From JACCZR01 sp963830065 (lineage in GTDB: Bacteria; Actinomycetota; Thermoleophilia; Solirubrobacterales; Thermoleophilaceae): a DNA stretch of 64,000 nt. Every line of letters starts with the position of its first letter. Position 1 is the stretch's first letter. Both the position numbers and the translations under genes were made by a program. The notes under the pieces are model-generated. The model worked only from the letters and a program-made list of their open reading frames with translations. It did not search any database and was not told the origin of the DNA. Positions 48,437-58,799 of the stretch are shown here, one piece after another. The stretch covers positions 310,001-374,000 of the forward strand of contig CAWHLA010000008.1 of assembly GCA_963830065.1 (NCBI GenBank). The letters are read 5' to 3'.

Positions 48437-49060
48437 TCAGAGCCGCCAGCGCGACAACAGGTCTCCCCCGCCCTCGGCGAGCGAGACCAGCTTTGCTGGG
48501 ACAGGCGGATCGAGCTCCGGGCCGCGGACCATGGTGAGGGGGTTCTCGCCCCCGAGGAGCTGGGGGCTGACCGTCAGGAACAGCTCGTCCACCAGCCCTC
48601 GGGCCAGGAGCGCGGAGTTCAGCGTCGGGCCGCCCTCGCACAGGATCGAAGCGACGCCGTAGTCGCCGCGCAGGCGGTCGATCAGCTCGGCCGGGTCGGG
48701 GCCGACCACGGCGGTCGTCAGGGGCACGTTGCCGCTGCGGCTCACCACCGCCATGACCGGCTCGGGCTCCAGCCCCCGGCTCTCCCGCCGGGCGCGGGCC
48801 TCCTCGCTCTTGATGACGCGGCCGTAACCCTCCGCCCGCACCGTGCCGGCGCCGGCCATGACGCAGTCCACCCGCTCGCGAAGGCCGTGGAACAGCTCGT
48901 GGTCGGCCTCTCCGCCCAGGTTCTTCGTCCGTCCCTTCAGCGTGGCCCGGCCGTCCACGCTCGCGACCATGTTGAGTGCGAGATAGGGGCCCTCGGGCGG
49001 GAAGCCCTCGAGGAGGTCAGCCACCTCCAGCTCTCCGGGGTCGGGGAACAGCCGGCGCAC
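48437..49060 (-). CDS. RibD C-terminal-domain reductase (dihydrofolate reductase-like fold)
   Basis: A 207-residue NADPH reductase of the RibD-C/dihydrofolate reductase-like family. Substrate and cofactor boxes are LALNMVASVDGRATLKGRTK, RVDCVMAGAGTVRAEGYGR and ILCEGGPTLNSALLARGLVD. Because no deaminase domain or riboflavin operon is near, it may act on another pteridine- or pyrimidine-like compound. The GTG at 49060 is taken as start because TAGCTT lies 7 bases before it; the TTG at 49069 has no support. Confidence 0.8.
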   Translation of the reverse strand: MRRLFPDPGELEVADLLEGFPPEGPYLALNMVASVDGRATLKGRTKNLGGEADHELFHGLRERVDCVMAGAGTVRAEGYGRVIKSEEARARRESRGLEPEPVMAVVSRSGNVPLTTAVVGPDPAELIDRLRGDYGVASILCEGGPTLNSALLARGLVDELFLTVSPQLLGGENPLTMVRGPELDPPVPAKLVSLAEGGGDLLSRWRL

Positions 49061-49067
49061 GACCGCC

Positions 49068-49073
49068 AAGCTA
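49068..49073 (-). promoter_or_regulatory. Leaderless -10 TAGCTT of the RibD-like gene
   Basis: Minus strand TAGCTT-GGCGGTC-GTG (start 49060). Confidence 0.45.
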
Positions 49074-49176
49074 TCGCCGCTCGGTGGATTTCCGTGAGCT
49101 TTGCCCCTTTCTCGTGTTCAAGGGACGAGCGCCCATGGACGCTCGCCGTCGCCATGCCGATACTTAGAGCGCACCG

Positions 49177-50428
49177 ATGACCCCGAAGAGCCTCCTAGCC
49201 CCTGCTCGGCTCGCCGGCCTTCCCCTGCTTCGCTCGCAGAGCGACGAACGGCTGGTGGACCTGGTCCGGGCGGGCAACGACGCCGCCTTCGAGGCCATCG
49301 TCGCCCGCTACCGGCGCCCGCTGCTGCGCCACTGCACCCGCATCCTCACCGAGGAACGGGCGGAGGACGTCGTGCAGCAGGCATTCGTCCGCGCGCTGGC
49401 GGCAATGCGCCGCGACGAGCGCCCGCTCGACCTCAAGCCCTGGCTCTACACCATCGCCCACAACGCGGCGCTCAACGCCCTGCGGGAGCGTGCCGTGCCC
49501 AGCGACACGCTCGAGGAGGAGATCGACGGCGTCGAGCGCCCCGAGCAGGCCTTCGAGCGCCGCGAGGGCCTGCGCACGGTGATGGCCGCGGTGGGCGCCC
49601 TGCCCCAGCGCCAGCGCGACGCGATCGTGCTCCGCGAGCTCGAGGGCCGCAGCTACGACGAGATCGCGCGCCAGCTCGGCGTGACCGACGGCGCGGTGCG
49701 CCAGCTGCTCAACCGCGCTCGCACCACCCTCCGCGCCGGGGTCACGGCGATCACGCCGGTTGGCCTGCTGCTGCGGATCCCCCTCGCCGCCGACGAGCCA
49801 CTCGCCACGCGTATCGCCGAGCTGACCGCGGTGGGCGGCGTGGGCACGATGGCGGCCAAGGCGGCCGCGGGTGCCGTGGTCGCGGGCGTGGTGGTCGGAG
49901 GCATCGCCGGCGTCCCCGGGACCGCCGGCAGCGACCTGGCGCGTCCCGCGGTGCGCGGTGCCGTGGCCGACGCGCGCCAGGAGGTCGCCGAGGCGGGCGT
50001 GCCCGGCCAGGGCGAGAGGGCGTCGCCGCGCTCCGGACGGGAGGACGGCTTCAGCCGCGGCGGCGACTTGCGCGAGAGCGGCGACGACAGTGGAGGCGAG
50101 CGCTCCGGCGACAGCTCCCGCAGCGGCAGCGACGACTCCGGTGGCGGCGACTCCAGCGGGCCCGGCTCGGGCGGCGACGACAGCTCGGACTCCAGCGGGC
50201 ACGGCTCCGGGAGCGGTGGCGACTCCTCGGGCCCGGGCTCTGGCAGCTTGGACTCCTCCGGCCCCGGTTCGGGCGGCAGTGGTTCAGGTGACAGCGGCTC
50301 TTCGGGCTCGGGCCTCGGGCTCGGGCTCCTCGGGCTCCGACAGCAGCGGCTCCGGCTCCTCGGGCTCGTCCGGCTCGGGCAGCAGTGGGCCGGGCGGGGG
50401 CGACCTCGTGCAGCCGCTCGACGACTGA
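49177..50428 (+). CDS. ECF sigma factor with membrane span and long Ser/Gly tail, frame broken near the end
   Basis: About 416 residues when one C near 50313 is removed. Residues 22-190 form an ECF sigma factor: region 2 ERAEDVVQQAFVRALAAMRR, region 4 LPQRQRDAIVLRELEGRSYD with helix-turn-helix LGVTDGAVRQLLNRARTTLR. Residues ~225-247 (AAKAAAGAVVAGVVVGGIAG) make a membrane span, and the remaining ~165 residues are almost pure serine, glycine and aspartate, in the pattern of a surface-exposed flexible tail. The correct frame continues SGSGSSGSDSSGSGSSGSSG and ends LVQPLDD at 50428. No anti-sigma gene is adjacent; the fused membrane part may take its place. TAGAGC or TACTTA upstream suits a leaderless ATG. 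Confidence 0.8.
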
Positions 50429-50440
50429 GCGGCGGCGGCC

Positions 50441-51421
50441 CTAGGAGCCGATCGCGACCATGCGCTCGATCGGCACCCGCGCCCGCTCGGCGAGCTCGGG
50501 GTCGACGCGCACCTCGGGCGAGAGATCCCGCAGGCAGTCGCGGAGCTTGGGCAGCGTGATCATCTTCATGAACTGACACACGGCGGCCCGGTTGGCGGGG
50601 ACGAAGCTCTTCTCCGGGTTCTCGGCCTCCAGCGGGTGGAGCATGCCCGTCTCGGTGGCCACGATGAAGGTGTCCGCCTCGGAGTCACGGGCGTGCTTGA
50701 GCATCCCTCCGGTGGAGAGCATGTGGGTGCTCTCGGCGTCGACATCGCCGGCGGCTACGTACTCCATCACCGAGGTCGAGCAGCCGCACTCCGGGTGGAT
50801 GAGGAAGTCGGCCCCGGGGTGCTCGGAGCGCACCTGGGCGATGTCGCTCGGGCGTATGCCCGCGTGGACGTGGCACTCGCCGGTCCACACGTGCATCCTG
50901 CGCCCGGTGACCTTCTCCACGTAGGCCCCGAGGAACATGTCGGGGCCGAACAGGATCTCCACGTCGTCGCCGTGCTCGCGCCGGATGTGGTCGACCACCT
51001 GGACGGCGTTGGAGGACGTGCAGCAGTAGTCGGTCTCGGCCTTGACCTCGGCGGTGGTGTTCACGTACATGACCACCACGGCGCCGGGGTGCTGGGCCTT
51101 CCAGGCCCGCAGCTCGTCGGCGGTGATGGAGTCCGCGAGGGAGCAGCCGGCGTCGAGATCGGGCAACAGGACCTTCTTCTGCGGCGCGAGGACCGAGGCC
51201 GTCTCGGCCATGAAGTGGACGCCGCAGAAGGCGATCACCTCGGCGTCGGCCTGGGCGGCCTGGCGCGACAGCCCCAGGGAATCGCCCACGAAGTCGGCCA
51301 CGTCCTGCACCTCGGGCACCTGGTAGTTGTGCGCCAGGATCACCGCGTCGCGCTCCTCCGCGAGCGCGCGAACCTCTCTCTTGAGCGCAGGAGTGTTCTC
51401 GAGCGTCAGCAGGTCCGGCAT
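50441..51421 (-). CDS. nadA: Quinolinate synthase NadA
   Basis: A 326-residue [4Fe-4S] enzyme that condenses iminoaspartate with dihydroxyacetone phosphate to quinolinate. The domains carry ILAHNYQVPEVQDVADFVGD, the cluster cysteines in DLDAGCSLAD, WTGECHVHAG and HPECGCSTSV, and FCGVHFMAETA. The ATG at 51421 has GAGG 8 bases before it; a GTG three codons upstream is an alternative. With the downstream nadC-type gene's product it makes nicotinate mononucleotide. No nadB (aspartate oxidase) is present here. Confidence 0.94.
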   Translation of the reverse strand: MPDLLTLENTPALKREVRALAEERDAVILAHNYQVPEVQDVADFVGDSLGLSRQAAQADAEVIAFCGVHFMAETASVLAPQKKVLLPDLDAGCSLADSITADELRAWKAQHPGAVVVMYVNTTAEVKAETDYCCTSSNAVQVVDHIRREHGDDVEILFGPDMFLGAYVEKVTGRRMHVWTGECHVHAGIRPSDIAQVRSEHPGADFLIHPECGCSTSVMEYVAAGDVDAESTHMLSTGGMLKHARDSEADTFIVATETGMLHPLEAENPEKSFVPANRAAVCQFMKMITLPKLRDCLRDLSPEVRVDPELAERARVPIERMVAIGS

Positions 51422-51479
51422 GTTTCGCACCTCACCCGGTGTCGAAATGGCGCGCGTGGGACACGCGCTGCGCGTAATT

Positions 51480-52299
51480 CTAGCGCGGCTCGAGCACCAG
51501 GCTCAGATCGAGGGCGGGCGCCGAGTGCGTGAGCGCGCCCACGCTGATGAAGTCGACCCCGGTCTCGGCGATCGGGCGCACGGTGTCGAGGGTCACCCCG
51601 CCGGAAGCCTCCAGCTCGGCCCGGCCGGCGACGAGCGCCACTGCCTCGCGCAGCGCCTCCGGCGCCATGTTGTCGAGGAGGATCCGCGCCACGCCGGCGT
51701 CGAGGGCCTCGCGGACCTCGTCGAGGTCGCGGCACTCGACCTCCACCACCATCCCCTCCGGGGCGCCGGCGAGGGCCGCGCGGGTGGCGGCCGCCACGCC
51801 CGCCGGCCAGCGCGGCGTGGTTCTCCTTGATGAGCACGGCGTCGTACAGGCCCATGCGGTGGCTCACCCCTCCGCCGGTCACCACGGCGCGCTTCTCCAG
51901 CTCCCGGAGGCCGGGGGTGGTCTTGCGGGTGTCGAGGATGCGGGCGCCCGTTCCCTCCACCGCCTTCACGTAGCGAGCGGTCAGCGTGGCCACGCCGGAG
52001 AGCCGCCCGAGTAGGTTCAGAGCGGTGCGCTCCCCGGCCAGCAAGGACGCGGCTGGACCTTCGACCGTGGCGACCTCGCCGCCGTCGCGCCACTCGCCCT
52101 CCTGGGCGGAGGCCTGCCAGCGCAGGGCGGGATCCAGGCGTGCGAACACCGCCCGGGCCACATCCAGCCCGGCGAGGACGCCGGGCGCCTTCTGCGTGAT
52201 CCGGGCGCTCCCCTCGGCCCCCTGGGGCACCACGAGGGCGGTGGTCACATCACCGCTCCCCAGGTCCTCGGCCAGTGTTCGATCGATGAGCTCCTCCAC
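51480..52299 (-). CDS. nadC: Nicotinate-nucleotide pyrophosphorylase (carboxylating) NadC, frame broken by one surplus base
   Basis: About 272 residues when one base of the CCC at 51799-51801 is removed. The part before the break (ALAEDLGSGDVTTALVVPQG, LLGRLSGVATLTARYVKAVE, ILDTRKTTPGLRELEKRAVV, AVLIKENHAALAGG) and the part after (VAAATRAALAGAPEGMVVEV, ARILLDNMAPEALREAV, LEASGGVTLDTVRPIAETGV) are both textbook QPRTase, including the active-site arginines and lysines. The enzyme converts quinolinate and PRPP to nicotinate mononucleotide. It is essential unless bypassed, so an assembly error is much more likely than a pseudogene. The GTG at 52299 is supported by TACTGT 7 bases upstream. Confidence 0.88.
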
Positions 52300-52306
52300 G
52301 GGGCCG

Positions 52307-52316
52307 ACAGTAGTGG
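52307..52316. promoter_or_regulatory. Overlapping divergent leaderless -10 boxes (nadC / diguanylate cyclase)
   Basis: Minus strand TACTGT (52312-52307) serves the GTG at 52299 with a 7-base spacer; plus strand TAGTGG (52311-52316) serves the ATG at 52324 with a 7-base spacer. The two hexamers share two bases, so only one polymerase can occupy them at a time. Confidence 0.5.
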
Positions 52317-52323
52317 CGTAGCC

Positions 52324-53382
52324 ATGACTCAAAGCAGTGACAGAAAGACGGTCTTCGGCGGCCTGCTCTCCCGCCGCGCGGACCCTTACGCCGGCGCCGA
52401 CCAGCCCTCCGCTCAGCGCGTGGTCGCCGTCCTGCTCGCCTTCGCCTCTCTCCTCGCCCTCGCCCTCTTCGCCCTCGACCCGCCGAACGCGCGGATCGGG
52501 TGGCCCGGCTGGGTCATCGGCGGGCTCCTGGTGGCGGCAGGGCTCGGCGTGGCCACGCGCCTCAACCACGTCGAGCGACTGTGGTCGTTCGACACGCTCC
52601 TGTTGGTGGGGTACGTGGGCGTGGCCGGGATCACCACGCTGGAGTGGCTGTCCGGCAGCGACACGGCGGCCTACGACGTGCTCTTCATCGCCTGGCTCGG
52701 CGCCGCCGTGGTTCACCCGCCGCGGCGGGCGTTCGTGTTGCTCGCCACCCTGCTGCTGGGCCTCGGGCTGCCGGTGGTCTACGAGCCCTACAGCTCGGCG
52801 CTGGCCACCCGACTGGCCGCCGATGCCCTGCTGATCATGGCCGCCGGGGCACTGCTGACGGTCTACCTCGACATCGAGCGCGCCCGCCGGGTGCGCATGA
52901 TGAGCGCCGGCCGGCTGGCGAAGGTCGACGGGCTGACCTCACTACCCAACCGCAGAGCGTTCGAGGAGTCGCTGAGCACCGAGGTGGCGCGCGCCGGTCG
53001 CAGCGGCAGCGAGCTGAGCGTGGCCCTGATCGACCTCGACGACTTCAAGACGGTCAACGACGGCTACGGCCACCTCGAGGGCGACCGCTGCCTCCAGGAG
53101 CTGGCCCAGGCGCTCGAGCGCTCGGTCCGGGCAGGCGACCGCTGCTTTCGCTGGGCCGGCGACGAGTTCGCCGCCCTGCTGCCCGACACCGATCACGAGG
53201 GAGCGCTCCAGCTGCTCGAGCGCGTAGCCGAGCACGTGAGCGCCACCTGTGAGCGGCCCGACGGCCGCCCCCTGGAGATCACCTACGGCGTGGGCCAGCT
53301 GACAGAAGAGGTGCGCTCCGACGATCTGGTGGGGATCGCCGACGTGGACCTGATGGGCCGCAAGTCGGCAAAGCGCGCCTGA
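52324..53382 (+). CDS. Membrane-bound diguanylate cyclase (GGDEF domain)
   Basis: A 352-residue protein. Residues ~30-185 contain about five to six membrane spans; residues ~195-350 are a GGDEF domain. The active loop reads RWAGDEFAALLP, the AGDEF variant that is still compatible with catalysis, and RAGD stands five residues before it, the RxxD inhibitory c-di-GMP site. DGLTSLPNRRAFEE and LIDLDDFKTVNDGYGHLEGD give the GTP and metal positions. It makes c-di-GMP in response to an unknown membrane signal. No EAL or PilZ partner is in the window. Confidence 0.88.
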   Translation: MTQSSDRKTVFGGLLSRRADPYAGADQPSAQRVVAVLLAFASLLALALFALDPPNARIGWPGWVIGGLLVAAGLGVATRLNHVERLWSFDTLLLVGYVGVAGITTLEWLSGSDTAAYDVLFIAWLGAAVVHPPRRAFVLLATLLLGLGLPVVYEPYSSALATRLAADALLIMAAGALLTVYLDIERARRVRMMSAGRLAKVDGLTSLPNRRAFEESLSTEVARAGRSGSELSVALIDLDDFKTVNDGYGHLEGDRCLQELAQALERSVRAGDRCFRWAGDEFAALLPDTDHEGALQLLERVAEHVSATCERPDGRPLEITYGVGQLTEEVRSDDLVGIADVDLMGRKSAKRA

Positions 53383-53432
53383 GACGGCGCAGTCCTTACG
53401 CTTGCCCAGGAAGGCACCGCACCCGAACCGGG

Positions 53433-53634
53433 ATGGATCAGATGGACTGGAAGAGCCTCGCGAAGAAGGGCTTCGCGGCCTACAAAGCAGCAGCAGCACA
53501 AGTCCCACAGCCACGGCCACGGCCACGGCCACGACGGCGAGGACGAGTACCAGGAGGGCGATTACCAGGAGGCCTCGGCCGAGGAGAACTACGACGACGG
53601 GGGCGGCGACGACGGAGGCGGAGGCGACGAGTAG
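53433..53634 (+). CDS. Small His/Gly and acidic protein, frame broken by one surplus A
   Basis: After deleting one A of the AAA at 53484-53486, the frame reads MDWKSLAKKGFAAYKQQQHK, then SHSHGHGHGHDGEDEYQEGD, and ends in an acidic glycine-rich tail with TAG at 53634 (about 66 residues). As written the frame runs into arginine-proline repeats that are clearly out of phase. The N-terminus is a short amphipathic basic helix; the alternating histidines could bind Ni, Zn or Cu. No known family. It follows the cyclase gene by 50 bases. Confidence 0.5.
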
Positions 53635-53703
53635 CCGCCGAGCCCGGGTAGGCGGCGCACACCGCCCCAGTCCCGGAGGCGCGAACCGCGCACTCCCTCC
53701 GAA

Positions 53704-53729
53704 AAACTCCTCAGCCGGCTGAGGAGTTT
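53704..53729. terminator. 26-bp perfect palindrome, bidirectional terminator
   Basis: AAACTCCTCAGCC and its exact complement GGCTGAGGAGTTT meet without a spacer, so an RNA hairpin would have an 11-bp stem and CCGG loop. It sits between two convergent genes (stops at 53634 and 53793) and ends in A- and T-runs in either direction, the expected shape for a two-way terminator. Confidence 0.7.
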
Positions 53730-53792
53730 GCGGGAACGTGTGCGCCATGCCCGCGGCCTGGCGGCTGGGCCCTAGTCAGCAAAGGCCAAGCG

Positions 53793-54882
53793 CTAGTCCG
53801 TAGAGGCGCCTGAGCGCCGGAGCAACTCGGCCCGAACGAACTCGTCCAGATCGCCGTCGAGGACGCCCTGGGCGTTCCCGACCTCCACGTTCGTGCGGTG
53901 GTCCTTGACCATCGTGTACGGGTGCAGCACGTAGGAGCGGATCTGGGAGCCCCACGCCACGTCCTGGGCCTCCCCCTTCTCGCGGGCCATCTCCTCGCGG
54001 CGGCGCTGCTCCTCCAGCTCGACCAGCTTGGCCTTGAGCATGGCCATGGCGGTGTTCTTGTTGGCCGACTGCGAGCGCTCGTTCTGACACTGGACCACCG
54101 TGCCGGTGGGCTTGTGGGTGATGCGCACCGCCGAGTCGGTCTTGTTCACGTGCTGGCCACCGGCGCCCGAGGCGCGGTAGGTGTCGATCTGGAGGTCCTC
54201 GTCGTCGATCTCGACGTCAACGTCGCCTTCGACGAGCGGCGCTACTTCCAGGCCGGCGAAGGCGGTGTGGCGGCGTGAGGCCGCGTCGTAGGGGGAGATG
54301 CGCACCAACCGGTGCACGCCCTTCTCGGCGGAGAACAGGCCGTAGGCGTTCTCGCCCCGAGCCAGGAAGGTGGCCGACTTGATGCCCGCCTCCTCCCCCT
54401 CGCTGGCCTCCTTCATCTCGGTCTTCATCCCCCGCCGCTCGGCCCAGCGCAGCTCGGTGCGCAGCAGCATCTCGGCCCAGTCCTGCGAGTCGGTGCCGCC
54501 GGCGCCGGCGTTGACGGTGACCATCGCGTCGCCGGCGTCGTAGCGGCCCCCGAACAGCCGCGCCTCCTCCAGCTCGGCCAAGCGGGCGGCGATCGAGCTG
54601 CGTGTCTCCTCCAGCTCGGAGGCGATCGAGTCGTCCTCGGCCGCCATCTCCTCGAGCGCCTCGAGGTCGTCGAGGTCCCTGGTCAGCGTGTCGAAGATCT
54701 CGAGGCGGCGGCTCACCGAAGCGTGCTCCGAGGTCACCCTCGTTGCCTTCGCCTGGTCGTCCCAGAAATCGGGACGGCCCATCTCCTCCTCGAGCGCCTG
54801 CCGGCGGTCCCTCAGCGTGGACGGGTCAAAGAGAGTCCGCGAGCAGCTTCAGCTGGTCGCGGAGGGCGGCGGCGTCAGCCAC
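53793..54882 (-). CDS. prfB: Peptide chain release factor 2 (RF2), with programmed +1 frameshift
   Basis: RF2 of 362 residues. Translation starts at the GTG at 54882 and reads MADAAALRDQLKLLADSL before an in-frame TGA (54828-54826) inside CTT-TGA-C, the conserved +1 shift site of bacterial prfB; after slipping, the frame continues LDPSTLRDRRQALEEEMGRP and so on to the stop at 53793. The catalytic motif is GAGGQHVNKTDSAVRITH. The stop-codon reading tripeptide, SPF in classical RF2, reads SPY here (VRISPYDAASRRHTAF). Autoregulation works because scarce RF2 lets the ribosome slip at UGA. A strong Shine-Dalgarno-like stimulator before CTTTGA is not evident. The gene starts directly after the secA stop (TAG-GTG). 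Confidence 0.93.
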
Positions 54883-57738
<2,856 letters not shown>

Positions 57739-57744
57739 GTGTTC

Positions 57745-58089
57745 TTACGGTAGCGGCGGAGCTTCCTGCGCTGGACGCATCCCGTCACGCCGCTTGCGGC
57801 GCTTCTCGCGGTGGCGCTTCACCTGGCGGGCCAGGTCGTCGGCCATGAGGTTGATCGAGTGGACCATATCCTCCGAGCGCTCGGAGGCACGCAGCGTGAT
57901 CCGCTTGAGATGCAGGGTGGCCTCGGCCACCTGCGACTCGCGAATCGAGGGGTTGCGCTCCTCCCACAGCTCGATCTCGCATTCTGCGAGAGCGGACACC
58001 TGGCGGGACACCTTGTCGAGCTTTCGCTCCAGCCGCTCGCGGTACTCATCCTTCACGGCCACGTTGCGCCCCTTCACCTCGATGCGCAT
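57745..58089 (-). CDS. hpf: Ribosome hibernation/stabilisation factor, HPF/RaiA (S30AE) family, short form
   Basis: A 114-residue S30AE-domain protein: MRIEVKGRNVAVKDEYRERL, LDKVSRQVSALAECEIELWE and ATLHLKRITLRASERSEDMV followed by the basic SINLMADDLARQVKRHREKR. It binds the 30S decoding centre in slow growth. Most actinobacterial and firmicute HPF are long forms of about 200 residues with a dimerising C-terminal domain; this protein ends after the first domain with a lysine/arginine tail. CAGGAGGA precedes the ATG at 58089. The position next to secA is ancestral. Confidence 0.88.
   Translation of the reverse strand: MRIEVKGRNVAVKDEYRERLERKLDKVSRQVSALAECEIELWEERNPSIRESQVAEATLHLKRITLRASERSEDMVHSINLMADDLARQVKRHREKRRKRRDGMRPAQEAPPLP
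57747..57752 (-). promoter_or_regulatory. -10 TACCGT of secA
   Basis: Minus strand TACCGT, 8-base spacer, ATG at 57738. It overlaps the end of the hpf gene, so secA can be transcribed by itself. Confidence 0.4.
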
Positions 58090-58135
58090 CCAGTCCTCCT
58101 GTGAGTTGGTCGCGTTCGGCGATGGTACGCCCCTC

Positions 58136-58744
58136 TCACCGCCCGGGCGTGCGAGCGTAAGAAACCGCCACGACTTCGTGCGCGCCTGCAGCGCGCAGTG
58201 TCTGCGCGCAGGCGGCCAGCGTGGCCCCGGTGGTGATCACGTCGTCGACCAGGACCGCCCGCGGCGGGGCCAGCTGCACGGCGCGAAAGCGCGGAGCACC
58301 GGCCAGCCGCGCGCCGCGGCTGCGCCCGGTCTGTCGCGCCGAGCCGCCCCGGCGCTCCAGCGCGTCGTGCACCGGCAGGCCCGTCCGCTGCGACAGCTCG
58401 CGGGCGAGCTCGGCGGCCTGGTTGTAGCCGCGCCTGCGCCTGCGGCCGCTCGCCAGCGGCACGGGCACCAGCGCGCCCGCCAGCAGGCCGTCGGGCGCGC
58501 CCGCCGCGATCGCCGCCGCCAGTTCCCCGGCGAGCCCGCGGGCGCCCCGGAACTTCAGCCCGCCCACCAGCGCGCGTGCTGGCCCGTCATAGGCCACTGG
58601 CGCCCAGGCCGGCACCCCGCACGCCGGCGCGGCCACCCGCTCGGCCCAGCGCAGGAGCCCGCGACAGGAACGGCACAGTGCATGCCCCCGCGAGGCCGCC
58701 CCACAGCCCCAGCACAGCGACGGAGCGAGGATCGAGAGGGGCAC
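58136..58744 (-). CDS. ComF family phosphoribosyltransferase-fold protein
   Basis: A 202-residue protein with an N-terminal zinc finger (LCWGCGAASRGHALCRSC) and a type I phosphoribosyltransferase domain whose PRPP loop is RAVLVDDVITTGATLAACAQ. ComF/GntX proteins take part in DNA uptake or purine salvage; none of the other competence genes is here. RRRRGYNQAAELARELSQRT is the second conserved box. Placed upstream of hpf and secA as in many Gram-positive genomes. Confidence 0.88.
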   Translation of the reverse strand: MPLSILAPSLCWGCGAASRGHALCRSCRGLLRWAERVAAPACGVPAWAPVAYDGPARALVGGLKFRGARGLAGELAAAIAAGAPDGLLAGALVPVPLASGRRRRRGYNQAAELARELSQRTGLPVHDALERRGGSARQTGRSRGARLAGAPRFRAVQLAPPRAVLVDDVITTGATLAACAQTLRAAGAHEVVAVSYARTPGR

Positions 58745-58799
58745 GCTCCGAGGTTGCCGCGACCCCAGTTACAGAACAACGCGCGGTTGCGACAATCCA

